A stretch of DNA of 64,000 nt from Proales similis (taxonomy: Eukaryota; Rotifera; Eurotatoria; Ploima; Proalidae): the NCBI GenBank assembly GCA_019059635.1, contig JAGVRJ010000003.1, positions 310,001 through 374,000 of the forward strand. The letters are read 5' to 3'. The notes beneath the pieces were generated by a model. The model was not told where the DNA came from. It was given only the letters and a program-made list of their open reading frames with translations, and searched no databases. Positions 33,305-43,985 of this stretch are shown here, one piece after another (the first letter of the stretch is position 1; every line of letters begins with the position of its first letter). Both the position numbers and the translations under genes were made by a program.

Positions 33305-34274
33305 ATGGCACCTCCATCCAAACGGAGAGGTGGCCAATTGCGATCGCGAGAGTCGAAACAATTCAAGCCGAACGAGCCAGATCGATTCAGCACTCTGCCT
33401 CACGAGCTCCTCTTGAACATATTCACTCATCTGAGCAAAGCGGACATTTGCCGCGCCGCCAGGTAAAACTAAACAGGCGACTTGATGTGCTCGTTGTGCT
33501 GAAAATCGGAACAGGGTTTGCAAAAGCTGGTACCGAGCGGCCTACGACCAGACAGTTTGGCAGGAGCTGGATTTGAGCGAGAAAAGCGTCGACTTGCGTC
33601 ACTTGTGGAAGCTTGTTCGCCATCGATGCGTGCGTCACACCCAGGCCGTGCGCATATGTGGCAGTCTGCAAAATAGTAACGAGCCTTTTTAAAGCCTTAA
33701 AAATCTCGCTAAAACGCCGATTTCAGTTCGCAGAGGCACAAACAGGCAGTCGATTTCAAAGGCTTTCATGCAAAAGCTGCTCGCGAGTTGTCCACAATTG
33801 AGCGAAATTCATCTGTCGCTGGTCGATTTGAGCTCCATTGACTCAAAAGACCTTGGCCCTTCCATTCAGAGGCTGAGTTTGATTCGGTGCGAAATTGCGA
33901 CCGACTGGTTCCATTCCAGTCAGCTGACAGGTCTTGTTTCGCTCGATTTAAGCCTGTCGGGCAACGTCAGAGCAGCGCATTTTCAACGCTTGTTCTCAGT
34001 TTGTGGAGAGAAGCTCGCCGAACTTTGTCTGAAAGGCTGCTATCGCATCGACGACCGCTTGGTCGAGTTGATCATTGAGAAAGACCTCAAGCAGCTGAAA
34101 AAGCTCAGTCTGGAGGCGAGCAGCATCACCAGCGTCGGTGTCCATCTCATCTGCAACCGTGAGCAATTCAAACAGCTCGAGCTGTTGAACGTGGCCAATT
34201 GTAAACACCTGAGAGAAGATGACAAGCAGCTGATCCTTGAAACGTTCAGTCACCTTGAATCGTTGAAATGCTAA
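33305..34274 (+). CDS. F-box protein with leucine-rich repeats (FBXL type)
   Basis: Three exons: 33305..33462, 33515..33675, 33727..34274; 288 aa. The F-box is at about residues 30-75: FSTLPHELLLNIFTHLSKAD, then VCKSWYRAAYDQTVWQELDLS across the first intron. Leucine-rich repeats follow, with units like LSEIHLSLVDLSSI, LVSLDLSLSGN, LAELCLKGCYRIDD and LELLNVANCKHL. F-box/LRR proteins bind SKP1 and direct SCF ubiquitin ligase to substrates through the LRRs. The short protein with few repeats resembles SKP2 or FBXL12-like members, but I cannot choose. It starts 188 bp after the TBCD stop on the same strand. Confidence 0.85.
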
Positions 34275-34473
34275 TTCCAATCAAATCGACGCCGTTTGAG
34301 TCAGTTTCAATTTTCTTTATTCACATTCACCGCTTTTAGATTAAGTAGTTCTGAGCGCGTATGCTTTCTTTTCGTTTTGTTTCACTCTTGTGCCTACACA
34401 CGCCGAATAAAGGCGACTATCTACCGTCTGTTTGCTTTAAAAAGAAAAAGGGCCGAGACAAAGGGTCATTTGT

Positions 34474-35236
34474 TTAAAGCTCTGTGAGAAGAACGTTGCG
34501 AATGAAAAAGTTCTCCGAGCAGCTATTGATAAACTCTTGCTTGGAGACGCGGCCGTTCTCATCGCTGTCTATCTGCTCGAACAGTTCATTGATTTTGTCC
34601 TCCTCGGTCTGATCGCCGACCAGCTGTTTCTTGTCCATTTTGACAATCGCCTTGACATGAATTTGTAGCTCAAGCTCAAGCCTCAATCGCTTAGACAGTT
34701 TGCTTACTCGAATGATGCGCTCAATTTCTTTGCGATCAATCGATCCGTCGCCGTTCTGGTCGTAGACCTCAAACATCCAGGCGAGTCTCTTTTCCAGGTC
34801 GCCGTCGCCCATTATGTCAAAGGCGACCAAGAACTCGGTGAAATCTGTTTACATTTCAACTCTCATTCTCGATTCTTGGCCATCAGAGGCCGATAGGCAA
34901 ATCTTACCAACGTAGCCCGAGTTGTCTGTGTCAAATGCTATTTCGTTCAAATTTTAGTCGCTCGTGTCTCATTCAAATAGCGCAAATAATCAATGGCAGA
35001 CCTTTGAACGCGAGCTTTATGAACTCGGCCGATCGCTTTCGTTTGGGACGAGCCGACTCGTAGAATCTGACGAAGCCATCACAGTCCAAGTGTTGATTTT
35101 TCTGCGCAAGATTGTTAAAATTGTCGAACCATTTGATGAGCTCGTCTCGTTCGAGTTCAGTGTTGGCCAGCCAGAACTTGATCTGCTCCTCGCTGAGCTG
35201 CTTGGTCACATTGTGCGTTCTGTTCTGCGCGCTCAT
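34474..35236 (-). CDS. Neuronal calcium sensor-like protein 1, non-myristoylated N-terminus
   Basis: Four exons: 35002..35236, 34908..34937, 34708..34844, 34474..34650; 192 aa. The second exon is only 30 nt and encodes most of EF-hand 2 (AFDTDNSGYV|D). EF2, EF3 (DQNGDGSIDRKE) and EF4 (DSDENGRVSKQE) are canonical; EF1 is degenerate, as in all NCS proteins. The family normally starts MG and is myristoylated; this one starts MSAQNRTHNV, so it lacks the N-terminal glycine. NCS proteins relay neuronal Ca2+ signals to kinases, channels or GPCR kinases. It is the downstream member of a three-gene tandem array on the minus strand. The frame closes exactly across all introns. Confidence 0.85.
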
Positions 35237-35659
35237 TTTTTGTGTCGCTTCTTGACAGTGTCTTCTGCTCTAGCTGCAAATTCGCCTCAATTTAGAACCT
35301 ATCGCACGTACTGCCTTTTCCTTTTTTTCTTCTTTGCTTAGCAACAGTCGCTCGCTCATTATGCGCCAATGCACGCCCCGTGGCAGGCATTTTCATCTCT
35401 CAACTCTGAGCCCTCCCAATCTGCCGGCTCGTTTCAAGAAAGAAAATCCCGACTGAAATATTCATCACTCATATTCTCTGTTGGCGTGACAGCTTTTTAT
35501 TCTTTTCTACCACCGACTATGCTTTGACTGGAAGGGGGAGGGGTGAGATGCTAAACCTAAAGCATGGACCAATCGACCTAAGTGCGACGCTAGAGCAACC
35601 AGAGCAAAAAGAGAGGGGTCCGACTGGATAGAACTGTTGAACAATGAATAAATATAGAA
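35237..35659. other. Spacer between calcium sensor genes 1 and 2
   Basis: 423 bp with the promoter of sensor gene 1 and the 3' UTR of sensor gene 2. No coding exon is seen. Confidence 0.35.
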
Positions 35660-36445
35660 TTAGAAATTTCGTCCGAACAAATGTCGCAAAAACGCATCGT
35701 CCAGGCATCCTTCGATAAACTCTTGTCTGGAGATCTGCGATAGACACATCAGCTCGAGTGTAGAGACGCAGAGAAGTGAAACTGCCTTGCCTTGCGATTG
35801 TGGTCCGTGTCCAAGTGCTCCAGAACTCTGACCGCCTTGTTTTCGGGCGAGTTCTCTCCCTCGCCCTGTACGCCCATCATTTTGTAAATGGCCTAAATTT
35901 AGATTTTATTTAATTTGAGTAGCCTGGATGGCTCGCTCTGTGCAGACCTGCATTGCTTTTTTCATCTCCTTGAGGTCGATGAAGTTGTTGCCATCTTGGT
36001 CGTAGATGCTGAATGCCCAGTTGAGTTTGTCGCGCAGTTCGCCGCGTGAAGTGATTGTGAACGCGATGAGGAACTCGGCGAAATCTGCCATCACCAATCG
36101 ACATTGTTCAATCGCAATGAAGTGGAGGAAAGAGGCACTTGCCAATGAATCCCGAATTGTCTTTGTCAAACGCGTTGAACACTGTCGAGCAGCGTGAGTT
36201 GTAAAACTCGGCCTAACGAGGAAGAGGGTCTTACCCATCGAGCAAAAGTCGTCCGGATTGCCGTGCTCGGGCATCAGTTTGGAATAGAATTTCACAAACA
36301 GCTTTCGATCGAGCAGGCCGTTTTTGCAGTCGGCGAGAAACTCGCGGTTCATCTCCTGAATTTCATCATAAGTGAAATTGGTGTACGATGCAATCATTTG
36401 AATGTCCTCGTCTGACAGCTCTTTCTTGCAACCTCGATTGCCCAT
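35660..36445 (-). CDS. Neuronal calcium sensor-like protein 2, with two GC-AG introns
   Basis: Five exons: 36235..36445, 36143..36181, 35948..36084, 35791..35892, 35660..35734; 187 aa. The N-terminus MGNRGCKKELSDED has the myristoylation glycine. EF2 (DKDNSGFIDFAE) is canonical. EF3 (DQDGNNFIDLKE) and EF4 (DTDHNRKISRQE) both lack the position-6 glycine, so their calcium binding may be altered. Exon 3 is 137 nt, as in sensor gene 1, showing common descent. Two introns need GC donors to keep the frame: after exon 2 (G|GCAAGTG) and after exon 4 (AAG|GCAAGG). It probably acts as a membrane-switched Ca2+ sensor in neurons, by family. Confidence 0.85.
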
Positions 36446-37455
36446 GGTGTTTCTTGGTCGAAAATTACAATTCGATTAATAGGAATGCCCAAATTCAACC
36501 AGAAGCGTTCGTTTGCGAATGAGAATAAATTGAGAAATGAAATCCCTCGGCTTGAAAGAGCAATTGCCCGAGCTGACACGAGAGAGAGAGAGAGAGAGAG
36601 TGCAAATTCTCCGGAGACAGGAATCGAAAAGCAAGCAACTCTGATTGCAATCGACGGGTGTAGGTCGACGGATTAGCACGGGCCTGTCTATAAGCGGAAG
36701 TCAGCGATTGATGAATGAATCGAGACGCTCAGACAAGCAAACACTGGCTCATCGTCGAATTAGTGTGGGTCTAATAAATTTTATTGATGCGTCTTTTCAT
36801 CTGGGTGATATTGAGCTTCGACTTGAGCTCTCAATTATTGCTTCTTTTTTTTCTCTCGATAATTTACAATCTTAGCACAGATAAAGAGAGCATGTGTGCC
36901 AATTAATGCATTTCCACTTTAATTGGCAATTGCACAACAATAAACCAAAAGATGTCGTGTTCTGCCGCCGGCTTGCTGGCGGTCAATATCTGACGCGGCT
37001 GCAGTATCTTTGGAGTAGATGAATGATAATAAGAGCGGCAAAGTCGACGCCAACCATAACGCTGATCACTTGATCCGGAGTGCGCAATATCGAATTACAG
37101 TTGCCGTCTTGCATTTTGAAAATTTGATCTTTGCCTCACATGAATAATTTGCCATGCCATTCTGTGGACCCAGTGAACAGCACTGCTCGTCAATTGCCAA
37201 ACAGAGAAAATTACGAAACAGGTTTGTATTTCAAATAAGCATTTATACGGATGAGAAAAGTGGGAAAGACATGAAGAGATAGAGAGAGAGGGGGTGGATG
37301 AGAGGATAACCAAAACTCGCTAGAGATAAACAGCCACGTGTGTGTAGAGTTCGAACGAGATTTATACACTGAATAAGAAACAACAAGCGGCGCGCTCGAC
37401 AAGCTCGAGTTTGTCGGCGAGCATTTCTTGGCCTGAGCGCTGTAAGGGCCGACAC
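36446..37455. other. Spacer between calcium sensor genes 2 and 3
   Basis: 1.0 kb containing a (GA)n microsatellite at about 36579-36601 and AT-rich sequence near 36780-36950. It holds the promoter of sensor gene 2 and the 3' UTR of sensor gene 3. No gene is supported. Confidence 0.4.
36579..36601. repeat. (GA)n microsatellite
   Basis: A run of about eleven GA units upstream of calcium sensor gene 2. Similar GA/CT tracts occur at about 41245-41263 and 42202-42219, and near several promoters. Confidence 0.8.
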
Positions 37456-38188
37456 TCAGCAGGCGTTGGGCGCCAACAGCTGTCGGAGTATCTCGTCGTT
37501 GAGACAGCCATCGATGAATTCGTCTGGAGAAAGCTTGCCGTCGTTGTTCTTATCCAGTTTGTTCATGATCTTGAGAACGCGATTATGCGGCGAGTTCTCG
37601 CCCTTGCGGTTCTCTTCGCCGAGCAGGTCGTAGATCGCCTCGATTATCTTCTCCATCTCCTTGGCGTCTATTTGCCCGTTCTTGTCTATGTCGTACATGT
37701 TGAACGCCATGCGCAGCTTGTCCTTGATGTCGCCCTGCGATGTCACCGAGATCGCGATCAAGAACTCGATAAAGTCGATTTCGCCGCTCGAATCCGTGTC
37801 GAATGTCTTGAACACATGTCTGCGTTTTTCGAATCCAACTCAATCACCCGACTCTTGCTCAGAATCACGCCCAACTCACCCGCAAAACTTGTCTGCTCTG
37901 CCGTGAGGGTAGAACTGCTTGTAGACCTCGATGAACTGCTTCTTGTTGAGTTTTCCTTTCGGACAGTCTTTCTGCAAACGAGTCAGAGTCAGTCGACGAA
38001 AGGAAGTGAGAGAGAGAGAGAGAAGAGGGAAGCTGCATCGGAATACGTACAATGAAGCCGGCATGCCAGTCTTCGATTTGCTTTCGATTGAAATGCGTGT
38101 TTTTCAAAAGCAGCTGAATTTCCTCCTCGGTGAGCTCGGCCGGATTGAGTTTTTTGTCTTTGCCCTGCTTGCCTGCTTTGGCGCCCAT
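37456..38188 (-). CDS. Neuronal calcium sensor-like protein 3
   Basis: Three exons: 38051..38188, 37881..37971 region (donor at 37879-37880), and 37456..37819; about 197 aa. It starts [16 protein letters not shown], with a myristoylation glycine and a basic N-terminus. EF1 is the usual degenerate NCS form ([13 protein letters not shown]). EF2 ([12 protein letters not shown]), EF3 ([12 protein letters not shown]) and EF4 ([12 protein letters not shown]) are all canonical. The two introns that break the C-terminal half in sensor genes 1 and 2 are absent, so EF2-EF4 lie in one exon. It looks like the most conserved member of the array and the nearest to neurocalcin/hippocalcin/frequenin. Exon 2 ends in phase 2 after KFC. 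Confidence 0.88.
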
Positions 38189-41100
38189 TTGTGGAATTTG
38201 TTGACGAACTGTTCTCGGAGCAAAGAGAATTCTCTCCCTTTCTTTCAATCTATGAATCAGGAATGAGCAAAATTAACAGCGAGATTCGTCTAAATAGCAA
38301 CAAAAAAAAACGCGATGTTAACATGTGTCGATCAGTTTCACTCGTTTGAATCACCTTGTAAACATAATACGCGTGCAAAGTAAAGGCAAGCGTTTGAGCA
38401 TAACAAAAAAAAAGAGAGCCGGAGAGAAGTTTTTTACTTGGTTTGCTAACAATTATGGAGCGAACGAGGAGGGAGCGTTGAAATTTCAGTGTCAACAGAG
38501 CAAATGAATTTAACGAGCGTGGCGAAATAATGGCCTCCAAACGCGTGTCAGTCAAGTGAACGAATAAGCGCCAGAACAAATTCAGAATCGCAGAGTTCGG
38601 GCCCTAGAAAGGAACAAAAAAAAGACTTTATGAAAGAGACAGAGAAAAAGAGAGTGAGGTGTGCAGACATGGAGAAGGCTGAGCAGCCCTCTAATAAATT
38701 TCATACGCTCCACACACACACGCACATAGAGCCAGCCAGCAACTGAATTCTTTATGAGCCACAACGAGTTCTTGAATAAAAGTGAAAGGGGAAAATAAAG
38801 AGACGACGGCATTCGATCAAACATTCAGCAACCTGCGCGCGCCTCCATCCGCATAAATAACGTCGCGTGTCCCTCGAGGCTATTCAGCATATTAGATTAT
38901 TAATGCGCACTAAGGCCGAGCGAGGGCTGCCAGGAGAGTAGCATTTAACGAGCTCTTCCGCTGCTCGCTTAAATATTGAAATTAACTCCGGGCTGCTAGT
39001 ACAGCGGGAGAAATGTTGCCAGCGGGCGCCGCACCCGGCCACGCTCGCGTCCTGGTTTCGCGCCGAGTTTCATCAAGGGATCAGGGCTCTGGGAGAACAG
39101 CTGGCGCAATCAATTGAGCACTCGACTGTTTGGGCATGTTGCCGAAGAAGTTGATCTACGCCAATGTTCGATGAGCTCGTTGATTAAAAATTAATCAATT
39201 TGGCGCCCGAACAGCTCACTTTTCTGGCTGCTCAATTCACAGTTGCGCTTGGCTGGCCACTTGATTTTTACAGCATACAGGCATCCAGCGCTTCTTAACT
39301 CCTCTCTCTCTCCCGTTTGCTCTGCAAGACAGCAGCTTGCAATTTAATCTAGCTGATCAGCCGAATCGTTTCAGGCACAATTACGTCTAGAATAAGATTG
39401 CATGCTGCAAGAGGCCTAGAAAACAAGAAGCAGTCTGCTCCTGCCTTGTTGTTGTCGCTCGTCAAAATAAGCGTGCACGAGCGAGCGGAATCATGGTAAT
39501 AATTGAAAAATCTGCTGAAAACGCAAGCAAAACATGTCTGCGATTGTTCAGGAGTCGAAATGAAGCCAATTTCCTCATATCGGCCATGTGCCCTTCACTA
39601 ATCGCTGAATTGATTGACTAAATTTGTGGTTTAACAGCAAGCAGGCGCAAAAAAACATTTGCCAACGCTGTTGAAAATCGTTTGCGATGAATAACGTAAT
39701 CGCTCGGCTCGCTTTTTGCATCAGATGAACGACTCTATTCGCACCTGGATAGAAAAGCTTGACACCGGCGGATATTCCATCATCATCGTCGTCATCATCA
39801 TCGAATGTCGTGTTTCATTTCTGCCATACGATCTGACGTGGCTGCTTGACAAATGACTGGTTGGCCTATTGATCGAAGTCATCGGGTATAGGTCACTGTG
39901 CCTGAGAGAAACTGGGAGAATAGGTTCTTAATCGGATCTTGAATAATACTTCTCTTGGGCAATAATAGACCCTAAATCGAGCGAATCCAATGTCAATTAA
40001 ATGAAGCCGGCTTAAGCTGAAGCTCTCTATTTTTTTTCAAGAGCCACTAAGAGAGAGAGAGAGGCAGAGGAAAAGAGAGAAGGAGAGGAAAAGATAATTA
40101 ATGACGTAAATAGGAAACTACTAAAAATGGGCAATAAAGAATAGCGCGCTTGCATGCTGAAGCTTTAATCAGAGCTGTCGGCTGGCTGAGTCAGGCTTAG
40201 GCTATAGCTTGACTCATCATCCATCGTGCGGGCGATGAGTAGGCCGCGAAAAATTGCCCAAGCTGCCCATAATGAGGTTTGTCCGAAGTGCTCATCAAGA
40301 CCGTGGCGCGACTTGAAAATGAGATGCCAGAGTGCCAGATAAACCAACTGCCAGCAACAGTCGCGTGTGCGTGAGGGGGTGGCATTCTTAGATGAATTGA
40401 TTTTCACTCGAGCGTCTCTTTTTTTTCTTTATTCTTGCCAGTCACTTGAAAAATGATCGCGAATTAATTTAGAACCGTTGCGTAATAATACAATCTCCGG
40501 AGCACATTGCATCGTGTCTGTGTCTATATATGTGTGTGTGTGTGGTTCTATGCGGATCTATGTGTGTGTGTGTGTGTATATAAATACATATTAAGAGGAG
40601 AAGATAATAATAAATAAATATATTGAACGATTGAATGAAGGGCTTTGCCGCGTCCTTATGATTATCATCATCTGCGCTCGAAGCAGGTTCATGAATGCTT
40701 GACTGAATTGATACTGTTGCTGCCCATAATCATCAGCATCATCAAGATTGCGAAATGCGCCGACCGACTCAGATGATGAATTGGCACGCCAAACCAAATA
40801 TGCCCTCTCGTTTATTTTGCTCTCTTTCTCCTTCTTCGCTTCCTCTGCTAAACTTTGCCTTGGTACTGTTTACCAAGTAAACCGAAAATTAGAGAGAAAG
40901 CCACGGCCACAAATATGAAGGATTGGCGGCCCGGGGAAGTTTTTACTTGAATGAGCTGAAATAAAGCCAACTCGGGTTGTGTGAGCCGACCTCAACATAC
41001 AGATTGAAATGAGCAAGAAGTAAGAAACGAATCGATCGAGCGCCCAGGACTGCTTATTCAGCGACGCAATAAAATTTTTGTGCTAAACATAAACATTCAA

Positions 41101-42521
41101 AGACAATAGAGAGATCAAACGCAGTCAAGTGTGCTGAAAATTTTCAGCCTTCTCATCTTTCAACATGATCTGAACGAACGAATGCTTTCAGTTCTAGCAA
41201 TCTGATTGAGGAGGAATCGGGGGAGTGAGGAAGGGAGGCAATGAGAGAGAGAGAGAGAGAGAGATTCTGGGCGAGGCGCGCGGGATAGCAAATGCTGATG
41301 AAGAAGAGATAGAGATGAAGGAGAGAGAAGAGTTAGGGAGATGATGCGGAGACAGCGACAATTACGTCTGAAATGACAAGAGTGATGCAATCAAACGAGA
41401 AAAATAAATTTTTGCGGCAAACGTTCGAACGGACGAATTTGAATTTTGAACTGAGACCTTTTAATAGATTCGGGCTGATGGCAATCTCTAATGGAATCCA
41501 GCTTATTTGTATGCACGAAGCGAGCTCCCATTTGCCTAATAGAATTCTGATCGAGTCTTCTGGACCGAGCACGAGTGAGTTGTAATTAAAAGACCTTCTC
41601 ATTTAGAGCCGGAATGTTGCCAACTACCACAAGTCACATGGCTCTGGTTGTTTGTTTTGTTTCGCCAACATTTGTGAGCCGGCATCTTGTTGCAAATACG
41701 AGTCGACAAAATGTAGACAGAGGCGCTCCCTCGAGCGTCTCTTTTCTACGTCATTCTTGTTGCCTAATCACTTTGCCAATTTAGTGACTGACTAGGCCAT
41801 TCACGACTCTGCAATATTGTTAAATGCAAATTAGCGTTTAATATCCACTAATCGGCGCTTGATGCTATTTCATGTATTTCAAGTCCGCTTTGTGAGTAAG
41901 CGCGGGCGCTGATCGAAAATCGATTGAAGACATAAGTGGAAACTGCAAAAGATAAATGAACAAAATCGAAGAGAGGCCTAGAACCAAAATTTTCTGCTTA
42001 AAGCCTAGCAGCCAAGTTTCAAGTGCTTGGTGCCCCTCCTTTGAAGCCTCGGCCGTTTGCCTCTCACTCGTCCCTCTGTTTGCCCTCTTTTGTGTGAATT
42101 GCTTGTTTGTTCTCTGCCTTTCTCTCTCTCTCCCTCTGCATCTCACTTTTTCTTGTCTTTCTCTCAGTCACAAATAATATAAACAAAGGCCGAAAGAGAC
42201 AAAGAGAGAGAGAGAGAGCTTAAAATAAATTATGAGATTTTAAATGCCAAAAGTGCACGAGAAGGCAAACTAGAGCAACATTTAAATCACCCTGGAGACG
42301 AGTTTGGCGAATATGAAAGCTGAAATTCAGACCAATCTGGTTAATAAAGCGCCCGTGTCTACACACACGCACACGCAATTGAAGATCGATTTAAAAATAG
42401 GCACAGTAAGCAACGTAACGGAAAATTTCCGAAATGGACCAGATTCAACGCAAGCGATGTAGGCTTCGTTGCCTCTCTCGACCAGTGCTGGTGTGGTATT
42501 CATGAGTTTTCTTTTTCAGTC
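38189..42521. other. 4.3-kb gene-poor region
   Basis: The longest stretch without a supported gene. It holds simple repeats: (TG)n at about 40532-40545 and 40562-40578, and (GA)n at about 41245-41263 and 42202-42219. Two short minus-strand ORFs (40165..40407 and 40591..40797) have no recognisable domain. It may be regulatory DNA for the calcium sensor array, or contain a non-coding transcript. Confidence 0.35.
40532..40578. repeat. (TG)n microsatellite pair
   Basis: Two TG runs separated by about 16 bp of non-repeat sequence, inside the gene-poor region. Potential for Z-DNA, but no function is implied. Confidence 0.8.
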
Positions 42522-42872
42522 ATGAGCGAATTCAAATGTGAATATCGTGCACCGGGCGAGCGCTATAAGCCGGAGAATGAAGGGCGACGTGAGGCACAAG
42601 CGCTTGACTTGCAGCGTTTCACCACCAGCATGGCGGCGAGCGATGAAGCAAACGTCAAAAACATTCACAAAGTCATATTCAATGACAGACTCGAGCTTGA
42701 AAAGCCGAACATGAAGAGCGACTTTTCAATCAACTACCAGAAACCAGACGCCAGTGACTATCGCCGCAAGAGAACGCAGCTTCTCTACCCGAGCTACCCT
42801 GGATCCAGCGTGCCCAGAGAGGCCAGCAGCGAGTACACTTCGTCGTTCAGGCCTTTCGATCAACAAAAGTGA
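42522..42872 (+). CDS. Uncharacterised 116-aa protein
   Basis: Single exon, starting MSEFKCEYRAPGERYKPE and ending SSFRPFDQQK. It is rich in Tyr, Arg, Lys, Ser and Pro, with no signal peptide or membrane segment. Short Tyr/Pro/Arg motifs of this sort are common in small ciliary microtubule-inner proteins, but that is only an impression. A pyrimidine tract with AG (TTTTCTTTTTCAG) ends two bases before the ATG, so there may be an upstream non-coding exon or trans-splicing. AATAAAG lies about 15 bp after the stop. The ORF looks real from its length, composition and flanking signals. Confidence 0.55.
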   Translation: MSEFKCEYRAPGERYKPENEGRREAQALDLQRFTTSMAASDEANVKNIHKVIFNDRLELEKPNMKSDFSINYQKPDASDYRRKRTQLLYPSYPGSSVPREASSEYTSSFRPFDQQK

Positions 42873-43985
42873 TTTTACTCGATGCTAATAAAGTGATATG
42901 GAGCTGTGCGCGCATTGATTATCGGCGGAAGGCTCTCTTGCTTCCTATTTCCATTGAGTTGAGAATGATCCTCTTCTGAACGAGTCTGGCGCGAGCGAAT
43001 TTCAAGGACGCTGCTTGCCGCAGCTGCAATGCACTATTTAAGTCAATTTCCTGCCTAAAATAGGTAATAGGGTTCGTCTGAGCCAAGTAATCCGGTAACA
43101 GAGAAGTCTTCCGCTTTTTCCTACTCTCCAGTTAGACGCTCTAAATCCAAAGATTCTATTTGTGCTTGCGGAAATAAATCCTATTTTGGCATTCGGTTGA
43201 GTTTAGAGAGAAGCGCCGGATAAGTGATGCAACCAGCTTCTGCGTCTCAAAGCATTCCTGTTGCCTAACCTGGTGGTAATCGCATCTGATCATCTCTGTC
43301 TAGACAAGCCTAAACAAGACCCTAGCAACCAATTTGATCGAGTTACTGAGCTGAACAAGCCAAGCACTCTCAGTGAGCAGTTCTATCTGTCCCATGTCCC
43401 TTCAGAAATGTTAACTGGCTGTGCGCTTGCGAAAATTGGACAAATTGTTCAAATAAATTATAATAAAATGCCAATTCAGAATGAGTCAACACAAAAGCGA
43501 AATCTGGCAGAGGAGGCCGACCAAATGACGACAGAGCATTCATAATGCAGGCCGCAATTTAGTTGTCTGAATAAAACAAGTGAGCTGGAGCAATTGGCGA
43601 TCAAAAGAGAGAGCACAGCCTGCCGCGAGAGAATTTTGCAACACAGCTTTTATTCATGCAGCTGTCGGTGCGGCGGCACATGAGATTCGACAGAGGCGGC
43701 TTCTAGCAATCGAACGAGACAAGGAATTGAGCCTGACGAATACGAGTACACGTCCAATTCAGATCGGCTCCGTCTTGCGAATGGAAAATGCAAATAAAAA
43801 TGAATAATTTTGTGTGTGTGTGTCTCGGTCGAAATTTTGACATACAGACCAATGGGCCAACACAGACAGTTTGTGTTGGTCGAAGAATTAGACGAGCGAG
43901 CGATGACAAACACGCTCTAATCGTTTCGGACTGTCCATTCTAATTCGCATTGGCTTTTAGATAACGCAGCCGGAAGCACATAGAA
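42873..43985. other. Intergenic region upstream of TOM1
   Basis: 1.1 kb. Two ORFs at 43261..43545 and 43580..43807 lack clear ATG starts and family features. An A/T-rich stretch and TGTGTG repeats occur near 43811-43822. No gene is supported. Confidence 0.35.

Noticed and set aside
40165-40797. Two minus-strand ORFs of 80 and 68 codons in the gene-poor region
   Set aside because: No domain, leader or convincing splice partners; may be part of a non-coding transcript.
43261-43807. Two plus-strand ORFs of 94 and 75 codons
   Set aside because: They depend on non-ATG starts and lack splice or family support.
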